Shown piece after piece: positions 46,993-57,800 of a DNA stretch of 62,738 bases (the stretch's first letter is position 1; every line of letters starts with the position of its first letter). The translations under genes were made by a program, and so were the position numbers. The notes under the pieces were generated by a model. It ran no database searches. It was not told the origin of the DNA and saw only the letters and a list, made by a program, of their open reading frames with translations. The DNA is from Rhodovulum steppense (GTDB taxonomy: Bacteria > Pseudomonadota > Alphaproteobacteria > Rhodobacterales > Rhodobacteraceae). Location of the stretch: the NCBI RefSeq assembly GCF_004339675.1, contig NZ_SLVM01000019.1:1-62738 (forward strand), written 5' to 3'.

Positions 46993-48195
46993 TCAGTTCC
47001 ACCGCTCGTCCCCCGGGGCGAGCCGCGACAGCACCCGGCCCAGCGCCGCCAGATCGCCGCGCAGGTCGGTCACGGTTTCCTGGCGTCCCGAGGACATTTC
47101 TTCGAGAATGCGCAGAAGCTGCATGTCGATCGAGCGCAGGCGCATCCGCGCCTCGGCATCGGCCATCGCGCCCTCCTCGCCCATCCGCGCCTCGATCGCC
47201 GCGGCGGCGCGTTCCTGGCCCTGGGCCACGCGGGCCAGCGCGGCGGTCACGTCCTGGCTGTAGCCGAGTTGGGCCTCGATCGCGACGCCCAGGGTTTCAA
47301 CGGCATCGGCCAGCGCCGCAACGCGGGTTTCCAGCGACTGGCGGGCCTCGTCGGCGCGGGAGAACAGCGCGTGCATGCCCTCCATCTGCTCGGCCAACTG
47401 GTCGAGCGTGGCGGCGAGGATCCCGGTCTCGGAGCCGGTTTCGCCCTCGCCCTCGCCCGCCGACAGGCCAAGCCGGGTGATCGTCGACAGCCATTCCTCA
47501 AGCTCGCGATAGAAGCGGTTCTGGCCATGGCCCGCGAACAGTTCCAGCAGCCCCACCACCAGCGAGCCCGCCAGCCCCAGAAGCGAGGAGGAAAAGGCCA
47601 CGCCCATGCCGCCAAGCTGCGCTTCGAGCCCGGTCATCAGCCGACCGAAGACCGCGACCCCGGCTTCGCCATCTTGCGGGGCAAGCGAGCGGATCGTTTC
47701 GACCACCGCGGGCACGACCGTCGCAAGCCCGTAGAAGGTACCCAGAAGACCGAGGAAGATCAGGAGGTTGACGATATAGCGCGTGATGTCGCGCGCTTCC
47801 TCGATGCGGGTGGCGACGGAGTCGAGGATCGAGCGCGCCGAGGCCGTCCCGATCTGCATCCGCCTGCCCCGCCGCTTGCGCAACAGGGCCGCCAGCGGGG
47901 CCAGAAGGCGCGGGGCGCGGGTCAGTTCGTGACCGGGGCGGCCTGCGGCGAAATCCTCGATCCAGCGCACCGAGGCGATCAGTTGCACCACCTGGAGGAA
48001 ACAGGCCACGACGCCCACGAGGAACACCAGAAAGATCGCGCCGTTCAGATAGAGATTGGCCAGGAAGACCGGCGCGACCTGCGGATAGGCCAGATAGGCG
48101 CCCGCCGCGAACAGCCAGACCGAGACCAGCATCAGCACGATCTGGCGCCGCGGCCGGGAGAATTGCGGATCGGCCTCGCGCTCGGTCATGGCCAT
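46993..48195 (-). CDS. MotA/TolQ/ExbB-family proton channel with C-terminal helical tail (Zorya ZorA-like)
   Basis: 400 residues. Hydrophobic segments lie at about 19-39, 46-75, 140-165 and 188-212. The MotA/ExbB core is seen in LLIFLGLLGTFYGLATVVPAV and GMGVAFSSSLLGLAGSLVVGL. The cytoplasmic tail (about residues 225-400) is strongly helical, with heptad-like LDQLAEQMEGMHALFSRADEA. Partner of the downstream MotB-like gene. The tail is shorter than that of typical ZorA. Alternative reading: a chromosomal envelope motor conserved in Rhodobacterales. Function undetermined. Confidence 0.82.
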   Translation of the reverse strand: MAMTEREADPQFSRPRRQIVLMLVSVWLFAAGAYLAYPQVAPVFLANLYLNGAIFLVFLVGVVACFLQVVQLIASVRWIEDFAAGRPGHELTRAPRLLAPLAALLRKRRGRRMQIGTASARSILDSVATRIEEARDITRYIVNLLIFLGLLGTFYGLATVVPAVVETIRSLAPQDGEAGVAVFGRLMTGLEAQLGGMGVAFSSSLLGLAGSLVVGLLELFAGHGQNRFYRELEEWLSTITRLGLSAGEGEGETGSETGILAATLDQLAEQMEGMHALFSRADEARQSLETRVAALADAVETLGVAIEAQLGYSQDVTAALARVAQGQERAAAAIEARMGEEGAMADAEARMRLRSIDMQLLRILEEMSSGRQETVTDLRGDLAALGRVLSRLAPGDERWN

Positions 48196-48263
48196 GGGGG
48201 CGCCCCGTCCCGATTGATGTCGGCCCTAATTCTAGGGTATCGGCCCCGGCCGAACAACAATCA

Positions 48264-48803
48264 TTAGGTCTTGAGTGCCCGAACCCGTTGTGCCAGCCAG
48301 GTCAGGTCGGCATCCTCGATGCCCAGTTCGGTCAGGTGATCGACGGTGTTGAACAGGTATTCGTCATTCGGCCCCATCCCGCCGCGGGCGCGCGCGATGA
48401 TCTGCGCCTGATCTTCCAGCGGCAGGCCGCCGCAATATTGCACATGGTCGGGGTCGATCACATAGGCGGTGCTGGTCAGCCCGTCGGCGCCGTCCTGGAA
48501 CACCACGTCAAGCTCGGTCTCGAAATAGGCCGAGGAAATCAGTTCGCGCTCGCGCAGATAGGCCAGCGTCGCGGTCTCGGTGCCGGGTTCGGCGCGCAGA
48601 ACGACGCCGTGGCAACTGGCGCCGGGGGCGGCGTCCAGCGCCAGCACCAGCCCCGGATCGGTCTCGGTGCCGCGATGGTGGATCGAGCGCATGCAGAAGC
48701 TGCGATGCCAGCCGTCCAGCCGCGCCAGCCGCCGTTCGGCCACCGGAAAGCCCGGCTTCCACAGGAGCGAGCCGTAGCCGAACACCCATAGCCCATCGCG
48801 CAT
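48264..48803 (-). CDS. ChaC-like gamma-glutamylcyclotransferase
   Basis: 179 residues. The fold signature WVFGYGSLLWKPGFPVAERR is at the N-terminus. ACMRS-type YHHRGT equivalent is SIHHRGTETDPGLVLAL, and the catalytic Glu is in YLRERELISSAYFE. ChaC proteins degrade glutathione to 5-oxoproline and Cys-Gly. AAGGA precedes the ATG at 48801-48803. It lies 68 bases after the ExbB-like gene start and is divergent from DUF2125. Confidence 0.93.
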   Translation of the reverse strand: MRDGLWVFGYGSLLWKPGFPVAERRLARLDGWHRSFCMRSIHHRGTETDPGLVLALDAAPGASCHGVVLRAEPGTETATLAYLRERELISSAYFETELDVVFQDGADGLTSTAYVIDPDHVQYCGGLPLEDQAQIIARARGGMGPNDEYLFNTVDHLTELGIEDADLTWLAQRVRALKT

Positions 48804-48869
48804 CGTTCTGGTCCTTGCTGCCCGGCCCCTGTAAACCGCAAAGCGGGGACGGGCGAAAGGGGGCTGCGG

Positions 48870-49871
48870 ATGCGTCTGATCCTGACAGTGGCGATTCTGG
48901 CCGCGGCGCTCTGGTCGGGCTACTGGGCGCTTGCAGCGCGCGGGCTGGAAACCGGCATCGCGGCCTGGGTCGAGACGCGCCGGGCCGAGGGCTGGGCGGC
49001 GGATTACGCCGACTTGCAGGTGGCGGGGTTCCCGCTGCGCTTCGAGACCACGTTGAGCGATCTGGCGCTGGCCGATCCCGGGACCGGCCTGGCCTGGACC
49101 GCGCCCGCCTTCCGGATCGAGGCCGAGGCGCACCGGCCGAACCGGGTCCTGGCGATCTGGCCCGAGGTGCAGCAGATCGCGACGCCTGACGAAACCATCG
49201 CCATCGGCGCCCTTCGGATGGAGGGGCGGCTGGGCTTCCGGCCCGGCCCGGCGCTGGAGGTGATGCAGGCGGCCTATGCGCTGGAGGAGGTCTCGCTCGC
49301 CTCGTCCCTGGGTTGGGAGGCCTCGCTGGCGCGGGGCGAGATGACCGCCGCGCTGGTCGAGGGGCGCGAGGACACGCACCGGATCGGATTTGCGGCCGAA
49401 CAGGTGCGGCTGCCCGCGCGGCTGGTGGCGCTGGTCGACCGGGCGGGTATCCTGCCGGGGCTGTTCGAGCATCTGCGCATCGACGCGGTGCTGGGCTTCG
49501 ACGCACCCTGGGACCGCCGCGCGATAGAGGAACGGCGGCCGCAGATCACCCGGATCGAACTGACGCGGCTGGACGCGAAATGGGGCGATCTGGAGCTGAG
49601 CGCGGCGGGGGTGCTGGATGTCGATGCGGCGGGCCTGCCCACGGGCATGCTGACGGTGCGGGCGACGAACTGGCGCGACATGGTGGCGATTGCGCGCGCA
49701 TCTGGCCGGTTGCCGGGCGGGCTGGCCGATCGGCTGGAAGAGGCGCTGGGCCTGATCGCCGGGCTGTCGGGGCGGCCCGAAACGCTGGACGTGCCGCTGC
49801 GCCTTGCCGCCGGTCAGACCTGGCTGGGTCCGGTGCCGCTGGGCCCGGTTCCGGATTTCACGATCCGCTAG
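48870..49871 (+). CDS. DUF2125 domain-containing protein
   Basis: 333 residues. One N-terminal membrane anchor or signal (LILTVAILAAALWSGYWALAA) is followed by a beta-rich periplasmic body (VAGFPLRFETTLSDLALADP, RIEAEAHRPNRVLAIWPE, ITRIELTRLDAKWGDLELSAAG). This is the DUF2125 pattern of alphaproteobacterial envelope proteins, function unknown. Its stop overlaps the 3' end of the extensin gene on the other strand by four bases. Confidence 0.9.
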   Translation: MRLILTVAILAAALWSGYWALAARGLETGIAAWVETRRAEGWAADYADLQVAGFPLRFETTLSDLALADPGTGLAWTAPAFRIEAEAHRPNRVLAIWPEVQQIATPDETIAIGALRMEGRLGFRPGPALEVMQAAYALEEVSLASSLGWEASLARGEMTAALVEGREDTHRIGFAAEQVRLPARLVALVDRAGILPGLFEHLRIDAVLGFDAPWDRRAIEERRPQITRIELTRLDAKWGDLELSAAGVLDVDAAGLPTGMLTVRATNWRDMVAIARASGRLPGGLADRLEEALGLIAGLSGRPETLDVPLRLAAGQTWLGPVPLGPVPDFTIR

Positions 49872-50716
49872 CGGCAATAGGCGCCGTTGCGGTGGCGCGC
49901 GGTATCGAAGTGGAAATGATCCTGGTGGAACCGGTCGGATTCGGGGCCGAGGACGGTGCCGAAGGGGCCGCAGGCGGCCTTGTGGACCTGGCGCAGGATC
50001 TTGCCCTGTGCGGGGTCGCGCCAGCCGCCCTGCACGGTGATCCGGCTGCCATTGGCCAGCGTCAGCGCCGAGATGTCCACCGCGCGCCCGCGGCCATGCT
50101 CGGATATCTTTGCCCCGGCCTGCCGGTTGCGCGGTCGGCAGATGTAATGCGCGGCAACCTCGAGCTGGGCCAACCCTCCGCCCTTCTTGCCGACAGCGGG
50201 CTTCGCGCCTTCGGTGACCCAGCGGCGCAAGGCGCGCGCGGTGTCGCAATCCATCGTCGCGGTCTGGCTGAGCCGCACGCCGTCCACCGAGGTCACGCGC
50301 ACCGGGCGATCGACGCCGCAGCCCTGCACCTGGCTGAGGATCGGCGCGATTTCCTCGCCCCTTATCCGGTCGTCGCCGCAGATCGCGCCGCGTTTGGCCG
50401 TCAGCACGTTCGCAGGCTGGCTGCGGATGGCGGCGGCCGACAGGGCCGCCGTCTGGAAGCTGCGTTCGGGCCGCGGCTGCGGTCGCAGCGAGCGGGCCAG
50501 CGCGGCGGCGGGCAGGCGTTCGGGTTCGGCCGCGCGTGGCGGCGCGGGGCGCAGGGCGGCGGGAAGCTCGGCCGGTCGGCTGGCGGGCTCGGCGCGAGCG
50601 ACCTGAAATGGCTCGGAGGCCGGACGCGGTTCGGGACGCGGCGAGGTGTCGAGCCCGGCCAGCGCGGGTGTCGCGGCCAGAACCAGAACCAGCGCGCCGC
50701 CCCACAGCCGCCTCAT
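49868..50716 (-). CDS. Extensin-like family protein, exported
   Basis: 282 residues. A signal peptide (LWGGALVLVLAATPALAG) leads to a Pro/Ala-rich segment (about residues 22-90). The extensin-like C-terminal domain follows, with cysteines in GAICGDDRI, VQGCGVDRP, MDCDTARAL and HYICRPRN. HGRGRAVDISALTLANG and HQDHFHFDTARH hold the likely metal His/Asp residues of the D,D-peptidase-like fold. A cell-wall hydrolase role is plausible but not shown. It overlaps tyrC by four bases. Confidence 0.9.
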   Translation of the reverse strand: MRRLWGGALVLVLAATPALAGLDTSPRPEPRPASEPFQVARAEPASRPAELPAALRPAPPRAAEPERLPAAALARSLRPQPRPERSFQTAALSAAAIRSQPANVLTAKRGAICGDDRIRGEEIAPILSQVQGCGVDRPVRVTSVDGVRLSQTATMDCDTARALRRWVTEGAKPAVGKKGGGLAQLEVAAHYICRPRNRQAGAKISEHGRGRAVDISALTLANGSRITVQGGWRDPAQGKILRQVHKAACGPFGTVLGPESDRFHQDHFHFDTARHRNGAYCR

Positions 50717-51633
50717 TGCAGCTTCCTCGCGCGGCCGAAATCGGGTGCGTCGGTGTCCTGCCCGGCCTCGATGATGCCGCGGCGGATGGCGCGGGTATGG
50801 GTGAAATAGTCGAACAGCATGTCGCCCTGCCCTGTCCGGATCGCCCGTTGCAGGGCGAAAAGCTCCTCGGTGAAGCGGCCGAGGATGTCCAGCGTCGCGT
50901 CCTTGTTGGTCAGGAACACGTCGCGCCACATGGTCGGGTCCGAGGCCGCGATCCGGGTGAAATCGCGAAAGCCCGCGGCGGAATACTTGATCACCTCGCT
51001 GTCGGTGACGCGGCGCAGGTCGTCGGCCACACCGACCATCGTGTAGGCGATCAGGTGCGGGACATGGCTTGTCACCGCCAGCACCAGGTCGTGGTGATCG
51101 GCATCCATCTGCTCCACATTGGCGCCCATCTTTTGCCACAATTCGCGCAGCCGGTCTACTGCCACGCGATCTGTTGCGTCCACGGGCACCAGAAGACACC
51201 ATCGGTTGTCGAACAATTCGGCAAATCCCGACCGGGGGCCGGAATGTTCGGTGCCCGCCAGCGGGTGGGCCGGAATGAAATGGACGCCCTGGGGGATATG
51301 GGGGCCGACCGCGTCGATCACGGCGCGTTTCACCGAGCCCACATCGGTCACGGTGGCGCCGGGCGCGAGATGCGGCGCGATTTCCTCGGCCAGCGCGCCC
51401 ATCGCGCCCACCGGCACGGCCAGCACCACCAGATCGGCCCCGGCGACCGCCTGCGCCGCGGTTTCGGTCACCCGGTCGACCAGCCCGATCTCGGCCGCGA
51501 TGGCGCGGGTTTCGGCGGAGCGCGCGGTTCCCACGATCTCTCCGGCAAGCCCCGCGCGGCGCATCGCCAGCGCCATCGAGCCCGCGATCAGCCCCAGCCC
51601 GATCAGCGCCACGCGGTCGTAGATCACGCTCAT
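50713..51633 (-). CDS. tyrC: Prephenate/arogenate (cyclohexadienyl) dehydrogenase
   Basis: 306 residues. The NAD-binding motif [20 protein letters not shown] is at the N-terminus. Catalytic features include [45 protein letters not shown] (active-site His) and [18 protein letters not shown]. It converts prephenate or arogenate toward tyrosine. It starts within the stop of hisC (four-base overlap) and overlaps the extensin gene start, so the three genes form a coupled operon. Confidence 0.95.
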   Translation of the reverse strand: MSVIYDRVALIGLGLIAGSMALAMRRAGLAGEIVGTARSAETRAIAAEIGLVDRVTETAAQAVAGADLVVLAVPVGAMGALAEEIAPHLAPGATVTDVGSVKRAVIDAVGPHIPQGVHFIPAHPLAGTEHSGPRSGFAELFDNRWCLLVPVDATDRVAVDRLRELWQKMGANVEQMDADHHDLVLAVTSHVPHLIAYTMVGVADDLRRVTDSEVIKYSAAGFRDFTRIAASDPTMWRDVFLTNKDATLDILGRFTEELFALQRAIRTGQGDMLFDYFTHTRAIRRGIIEAGQDTDAPDFGRARKLQ

Positions 51634-52721
51634 CGCGCGCCCTCGCGGAAGCGGCCGATGGCATGGGCGACGCGGCGGCAGGCCGGTTCGTCGCCCACGG
51701 TGATGCGCAGCGCCTCGGGCAGCTTGTAGCCCGCGACCTGGCGCACGATCAGGCCCTGGGTCTTGAGGAAGGCATCGCAGGCCAGCGCCTCGGCCGGGTC
51801 GGCGAAACGGGCGAGAACGAAATTGGCAAAGCTCCGGTCGGTCGGCACGCCGATGCCGTTCAGCGCCTCGGTCAGCCAGGCGCGCATGCGGGCGTTCTCG
51901 GCCTGGCAATGGCGCGTGTAGTCGATGTCGCGCAGCGCGGCCTCGGCGGTGTCAAGCTGGGTCGTGGACAGGTTGAACGGCCCACGGATGCGGTCGAGCA
52001 CGCCGATCAGGTCGGCCGGGCCATAGCCCCAGCCGATGCGCAAGCCCCCCAGCCCGTAAATCTTTGAAAACGTGCGCGTCATCACCACGTTCTGCCGCGC
52101 CTCGACCAGCGCCGCGCCGCCGTCGAAGCCGTCGACGAACTCGGCATAGGCGCCGTCGAGCACGAGGATCGCCTGCGGCGGCAGACCGTCGGCCAGCCGC
52201 GCGGCATCCTCGGCCGGGATCATCGTGCCGGTGGGGTTCGCGGGGTTGGCGATGAAGACCAGCCGCGTGCGGTCGGTGCAGGCGGCAAGGATCGCGTCGA
52301 CATCGACCACGCGCGCACGCTCGGGCACCTCGACCGGCGTGGCCCCGGCGGCAAGCGCGGATATGCGATACATGGCAAAGCCGTGCTGGGTATGGATCAC
52401 CTCATTCCCCGGCCCGGCATAGGCCTGGCACAGGAAGGTGATGATCTCGTCCGAGCCGACGCCGCAGATCACGCGGGCGGGATCGACCCCGTGGATCTCG
52501 CCGATGGCGGCGCGCAGCTCGGCATGGTCGGTCGAGGGGTAGCGATGCAGGCTGTGGACGGTCCGCGCGAAGGCGGCACGCGCCTTTTCCGAGGGGCCAA
52601 AGGGATTCTCGTTCGACGAAAGCTTGATCACGTCGGACAGCCCCGCGATCTTGGACTGCCCGCCCACATAGGGGGCAATATCGAGGATCCCGGGCTGGGG
52701 CATGATGAGGGTCATCGGCAT
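51630..52721 (-). CDS. hisC: Histidinol-phosphate/aromatic aminotransferase
   Basis: 363 residues, fold-type I PLP enzyme. The PLP Lys lies in [21 protein letters not shown]; other blocks are [52 protein letters not shown], and [13 protein letters not shown]. Placement with tyrC suggests it may also serve aromatic amino acid transamination, as known for HisC-type enzymes. The ATG at 52719-52721 follows a GGAGA-type site. Confidence 0.95.
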   Translation of the reverse strand: MPMTLIMPQPGILDIAPYVGGQSKIAGLSDVIKLSSNENPFGPSEKARAAFARTVHSLHRYPSTDHAELRAAIGEIHGVDPARVICGVGSDEIITFLCQAYAGPGNEVIHTQHGFAMYRISALAAGATPVEVPERARVVDVDAILAACTDRTRLVFIANPANPTGTMIPAEDAARLADGLPPQAILVLDGAYAEFVDGFDGGAALVEARQNVVMTRTFSKIYGLGGLRIGWGYGPADLIGVLDRIRGPFNLSTTQLDTAEAALRDIDYTRHCQAENARMRAWLTEALNGIGVPTDRSFANFVLARFADPAEALACDAFLKTQGLIVRQVAGYKLPEALRITVGDEPACRRVAHAIGRFREGAR

Positions 52722-52788
52722 CTCTCCTTGCCCGGCATCCCTAGCCGAGCGGCCGGGACGAGGCCAGCGGGAAAAACGGGTGGCGCGG

Positions 52789-53325
52789 CTAGCCTTTTTT
52801 GGCCCGCGCCGACAGCCAGTCCATCGCCGCCATCAGCACGCCCGACAGCACGAAGACCATGTGGATCACCACCAGCCAGAACAGTTCCTCGCTGCCGAAG
52901 ACCGCATCGGCGGCCTGCTGGCCGATCTCCATGAAGCGTTTGAGCAGGTGGATCGCCGAGATGGCCACGATCGAGGCGATGAGCTTCATCTTGAGGCCCG
53001 AGAAGTCAACCGCGCCCATCCAGTCGGGACGGTCGACATGCTCGCCGATATCGAGTTTAGAGACGAAATTCTCGTAGCCCGAGAACAGCACGATCAGCAG
53101 AAGGTTCGCCGCCAGCGTCAGGTCGATCAGCGTCAGGATCGCCAGGATCGCCTTGTCGCTGGACATGGTCAGAACCTGCGGCGCGTAATAGGCCAGTTCG
53201 CGCAGGAAGACGATCGTCAGCAGGCCCAGCGACACGACAAGCCCCAGATACATCGGCGCCATCAGCCAGCGCGAGGCGAACAGGCTGCGTTCGAAATTGC
53301 GTTCCAGCGGCAGCTTTTCGGCCAT
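52789..53325 (-). CDS. YqhA (TIGR00645) family membrane protein
   Basis: 178 residues with four membrane helices ([59 protein letters not shown] and [21 protein letters not shown]). The conserved [18 protein letters not shown] start and the [16 protein letters not shown] loop are diagnostic. Function unknown. The ATG at 53323-53325 begins the conserved part; the longer frame overlaps a terminator. It lies between hisC and rpsD on the same strand. Confidence 0.92.
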   Translation of the reverse strand: MAEKLPLERNFERSLFASRWLMAPMYLGLVVSLGLLTIVFLRELAYYAPQVLTMSSDKAILAILTLIDLTLAANLLLIVLFSGYENFVSKLDIGEHVDRPDWMGAVDFSGLKMKLIASIVAISAIHLLKRFMEIGQQAADAVFGSEELFWLVVIHMVFVLSGVLMAAMDWLSARAKKG

Positions 53326-53405
53326 TCCCCGAGTCCCTTCTGTCGGCGCGCCCGGCCCGAGCGTTACTGCCCGCAAGGCGGGCTGGCAAGCGGCACGCAA
53401 CGCAG

Positions 53406-53434
53406 ACGGCCCGCCCCTGTCCGGGGCGGGCCGT
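53406..53434. terminator. Strong hairpin between rpsD and the yqhA-like gene
   Basis: ACGGCCCGCCCC (53406-53417) pairs perfectly with GGGGCGGGCCGT (53423-53434), loop five bases. It lies 27 bases after the rpsD stop. The minus-strand tail is not T-rich, so it may be Rho-assisted or act as an mRNA 3' end. Confidence 0.65.
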
Positions 53435-53460
53435 TCGGGCCGTTTCGCTGCGCGGAAGGA

Positions 53461-54081
53461 TCAGTTCTGCGCGTAGAATTCGATGACGAGGTTCGGTTCC
53501 ATCATGACCGGATAGGGCACATCCGACAGGCCGGGCGTGCGCACGAATTTCGCGGTCATCTTGGAATGGTCCACCTCGATGTAATCGGGCACGTCACGCT
53601 CGGCCAGCTGCACGGCTTCGAGCAGGGCGGCCATCTGCTTGGAGCGGTCGCGCACCTCGATCACGTCGCCTTCCTTGACGCGGTAGGACGGGATGTTGAC
53701 CCGTTGCCCGTTCACAAGGACATGGCCGTGGTTCACGAATTGCCGGGCGGCAAAGATCGTGGGCACGAACTTGGCGCGGTAGACGACCGCATCAAGACGG
53801 CGCTCGAGCAGGCCGATCAGCAGCTCGCCGGTATCGCCGCGCTGACGCTCGGCCTCGGCATAGATGCGGCGGAACTGCTTTTCGGTCAGGTCGCCGTAAT
53901 AGCCCTTGAGCTTCTGCTTGGCGCGCAGCTGCATGCCGAAATCGGACAGCTTGCCCTTGCGGCGCTGGCCGTGCTGGCCGGGGCCGTATTCGCGGCGGTT
54001 GACGGGCGATTTCGGGCGGCCCCAGATGTTTTCGCCCATCCGGCGGTCGATCTTGTACTTGGCAGACGTGCGTTTGGTCAC
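53461..54081 (-). CDS. rpsD: Ribosomal protein S4
   Basis: 206 residues. S4 is a primary 16S rRNA binder that nucleates 30S assembly. The N-terminal [14 protein letters not shown] and [21 protein letters not shown], and the S4 RNA-binding domain [31 protein letters not shown] (about residues 95-125) are clear. It is the zinc-free form (no N-terminal Cys cluster). AAGGAGATC precedes the ATG. It is monocistronic here, with its own promoter about 150 bases upstream. Confidence 0.98.
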   Translation of the reverse strand: MTKRTSAKYKIDRRMGENIWGRPKSPVNRREYGPGQHGQRRKGKLSDFGMQLRAKQKLKGYYGDLTEKQFRRIYAEAERQRGDTGELLIGLLERRLDAVVYRAKFVPTIFAARQFVNHGHVLVNGQRVNIPSYRVKEGDVIEVRDRSKQMAALLEAVQLAERDVPDYIEVDHSKMTAKFVRTPGLSDVPYPVMMEPNLVIEFYAQN

Positions 54082-54224
54082 GGCTGATCTCCTTCAATCG
54101 GGCGCCGCCCGCGGGCGGCAATGAAGGGCGTTGTCCTTTGCCCCGGGTCTGGTCCGGGGCCGACAGGCATCCCCTTGCGGGGGCCACCAACACCAATGAA
54201 AGACCCGGCCACGGGGGCCGGGAT
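54082..54224 (-). promoter_or_regulatory. Structured 5' leader of rpsD
   Basis: The predicted leader holds consecutive stems: CCGGCC/GGCCGG, GGCCCCC/GGGG-type around GCAA, GCCCCGG/CCGGGGC around ACCAGA, and GCCGCCC/GGGCGGC just before the ribosome site. S4 is known to repress its own message in other bacteria through leader structures, so autogenous control is plausible. No match to a described leader motif is claimed. Confidence 0.4.
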
Positions 54225-54230
54225 GGCGCG

Positions 54231-54258
54231 CTTATACAGATGCGGCCCGCGCTGTCAA
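54231..54258 (-). promoter_or_regulatory. Sigma-70 promoter of rpsD
   Basis: On the minus strand a perfect TTGACA (54253-54258) and TATAAG (54231-54236) are separated by 16 bases. This is the best consensus promoter in the window. Transcription would start near 54224, giving a leader of about 140 bases. Confidence 0.75.
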
Positions 54259-54801
54259 TGGCCTGACGGACGGCGGCGCCCGGGCAGGGCCAGCGCCACG
54301 CCGCCCGCGGCCGCAAGGTGAAAGGCGGCCCCGTTCCGGCTTGCACGCGGGGTCTTGCGCCCCTGCGAGGCCACACCTTGCCCGGCGATTCCGCAGCCGG
54401 ATTCTGGATGTGTGGATGGGGGCCGGGAATGCACGAAAAGTCTGAGTCCCGATTATTCAGAGAACTGAAATCACGTCATCATATCGGACGCATGTCCTGA
54501 TTAATGTTTGAATCATGATATTCGTGTCATCCGGATCAAGGCCAGGATTCACGCGCAGATGGGGCGCAATCGACCCCCCCGCCGGACCTCCGGGCCGGGT
54601 TCGCACGGGGCGCCCGAGGCGTCCGGGGTCGGTGGACGCCCGACCCCGGCAGGGCGCGCGGCGGCCGTTGAACGGATGCCTCAAATCCCGGCATTGTCCG
54701 GCACGACCGGCCCCGAGGCCGCGCCAAGTGCCTCGAAGCGGTTTACAAGCCCTTCGAAAACCGTCTTTGCTGCGGGACAACACTGGCCACGCGAGATCCC
54801 C
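54259..54801. other. Intergenic region before the transglutaminase operon
   Basis: About 540 bases without a convincing gene. The part at 54435-54530 is markedly AT-richer than its surroundings (ATTATTCAGAGAACTGAAA, TTAATGTTTGAATCATGAT) and likely holds the promoter of the downstream operon. The remaining 3' part, up to 54801, is GC-rich and shows no ribosome site other than at the operon start. Confidence 0.45.
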
Positions 54802-57800
54802 ATGGCGATCACCGCTTCCATCCGGCACCTGACCCATTACCGCTATGATCGTCCGGTCAGCCTGGGCCCGCAGGTGATCCGCCTGCGCCCGGCGCCGCAC
54901 AGCCGGACGCGGGTGATCTCGCATTCGCTGAAGGTGAGCCCGGCGGGCCATTTCGTGAACCACCAGCAGGACCCCTACGGCAACTGGCTGGCGCGCTTCG
55001 TCTTTCCCGAGCCGGTGCGCGAGTTCCGGATCGAGGTGGACCTTGTGGCCGACATGACGGTCTACAACCCCTTCGACTTCTTCGTGGACGAAACGGCCGA
55101 GGAATGGCCCTTCGACTATCCCGCAGATCTGACGGACGATCTGTCGATCTATCGGACGCCCGAACCGGCGGGGCCGCTGCTGGCCGCCTTCCTCGCCACG
55201 ATCCCGCGCGGGGCGCTGCGCACGGTGGATTTCGTGGTCGACCTGAACGCCCGGCTGCAACGCGAGATCGCCTATGTGATCCGGATGGAGCCCGGCGTGC
55301 AGGCGCCCGAGGACACGCTGCGCCTGAGATCGGGCTCGTGCCGGGATTCGTCCTGGCTGATGGTGCAGATCCTGCGGCATCTGGGCTTTGCCGCGCGGTT
55401 CGTTTCGGGCTACCTGATCCAGCTGAAGCCCGATCTGGTGGCGCTGGACGGCCCGCCGGGCACCGATCACGACTTCACCGACCTGCATGCCTGGTGCGAA
55501 GTCTACCTGCCCGGCGCGGGCTGGATCGGGCTGGACCCGACCAGCGGGCTGCTGACCGGCGAAAGCCATATCCCGCTGGCCGCGACACCGCATTACCGCA
55601 ACGCCGCGCCGATCACCGGCATGGCGTCCTATGCCGAGGTCGATTTCACCTTCCACATGGAGGTGCATCGCACCGCCGAGCATCCCCGCATCACGAAACC
55701 CTTTTCCGACGAGGCGTGGGACGCGCTGGACGCGCTCGGCCATCAGGTCGATGCGGCGATCAAGGCCGGCGACATGCGGCTGACGATGGGGGGCGAGCCC
55801 ACCTTCGTCTCGATCGACGATTTCGAGTCGGATGAATGGAACATTGCCGCCGTAGGCCCGATGAAGCGCGGGCTGGCGGACCGGCTGATCCGGCGGTTGC
55901 GCGACCGTTTCGCGCCCGGCGGCTTCCTGCATTACGGGCAGGGCAAGTGGTATCCGGGCGAGACGCTGCCGCGCTGGACCTTCTCGCTTTACTGGCGCCG
56001 CGACGGCAAGCCGATCTGGAAGAACCCGGACCTGATCGCCGAAGAGAAGGCGCAGACCGGGGCGGGGCCCGAGGAGTCCGACAGGCTGCTGAAGGGCATC
56101 GCCGAGCGGTTGGGGATCGAACCCGAGATGGTGGTTCCGGCCTATGAGGACCCCGCCGAATGGATCATCAAGGAAGGCAGCCTGCCCGAGAACGTCACGC
56201 CCGAGAACTCGAAACTGAAGGACCCCGAGGAACGCGCCCGCATCGCCCGCGTCTTTGCCCGCGGGTTGACGGACCCCGCGGGCCATATCCTGCCGATCCA
56301 GCGCTGGCAGGCGAAGGCGACCGGGCGGCGCTGGCGGTCGGAACGCTGGACGATGCGGCGGGGCAAGCTGTTCCTCGTGCCCGGCGACAGCCCGGTGGGC
56401 TATCGCTTGCCGCTGGGCAGCCTGCCCCATGTGCCGCCCGCGCAGTTTCCCTATACCTATGTCACCGATCCCACCATCGACCACGGCCCCCTGCCCGATT
56501 TCGACGAAGCCGACCGCGCCGCCGCGGCGAGTGTGGCCGCGGCCAGCCCCGGCCATGCCCAGCCCGTGGCGCGCTTTACCGAGGGCGGCGCGGTGCAGGA
56601 TGTGCGCGAACAGGAGCTTGGCACCGGCACCGTGCGCACCGCGCTGTCGGTCGAGCCGCGCGACGGGCGGCTCTGCGTCTTCATGCCGCCGGTGGAGGAT
56701 GCCGAGGATTACCTCGACCTCGTCGCCGCGGCCGAGGCGACCGCTGCCGAAATGGGCCTGCCCGTCCATATCGAGGGCTACGCGCCGCCGCACGACCCGC
56801 GCCTGAACGTGATCCGCGTGGCCCCGGACCCCGGCGTGCTGGAGGTCAACGTGCAGCCCGCCACCGATTGGGAGGAGTGCAAGGCGATCACGCTGGGCGT
56901 CTACGAGGAGGCGCGGCTGACCCGGCTGGGCGCCGACAAGTTCATGATCGACGGCAAGCATTGCGGCACGGGCGGCGGCAACCATGTGGTGGTGGGCGGC
57001 GCGACGCCGAACGATTCCCCCTTCCTGCGGCGGCCCGACCTGCTGCGCTCGCTCATCCTCTACTGGCAGCGGCACCCGAGCCTGTCCTACCTGTTCTCGG
57101 GGCTGTTCATCGGCCCGACCAGCCAGGCGCCGCGGATCGACGAGGCGCGGCATGACAGCCTTTACGAGCTGGAAATCGCGCTGAGCCAGTTCCCCGATCC
57201 GGGCGAGGGCGCGGCACCCGCGCCCTGGCTGGTGGACCGGCTTCTGCGCAACATCCTGATCGACGTCACCGGCAACACCCATCGCGCCGAGCTGTGCATC
57301 GACAAGCTTTATTCCCCCGACGGGCCGACCGGGCGGCTGGGGCTGGTCGAGTTCCGCGGCTTCGAGATGCCGCCCGACGCGCGGATGAGCCTTGCGCAAC
57401 AGGTGCTGATCCGGGCGATCCTGGCGCGGCTGTGGCAAAACCCCCTCAAGGGCAAGCCGGTGCGCTGGGGCACGGAACTGCATGACCGCTTCATGCTGCC
57501 GCATTTCGTCTGGGCCGATTTCCTGGGCGTGCTGCGCGACCTCACCGATCACGGCTTCGACTTCCGGTCGGAATGGTACGAGGCGCAGCAGGAATTCCGC
57601 TTCCCGTTCTGCGGCGAGGTGGAATACGAGGGCGTGCATCTGGAACTGCGGCAGGCGCTGGAACCCTGGCATGTGCTGGGCGAGCGCGGCGCCATCGGCG
57701 GCACGGTGCGCTATACCGACAGTTCTGTGGAACGGATGCAGGTGAAGCTGTCCACCTCGAACCCGGGCCGCTATGTCGTGGCCTGCAACCGCCGCGCGGT

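Noticed and set aside
45453-48195. A complete Zorya defence system
   Set aside because: Only the motor pair is present. No helicase or nuclease effector gene lies on either side, and the channel tail is shorter than in typical ZorA.
54082-54500. A possible tRNA or small RNA gene between rpsD and the transglutaminase operon
   Set aside because: No cloverleaf with TTCGA-type arm could be folded; the stems nearest rpsD fit a leader better.
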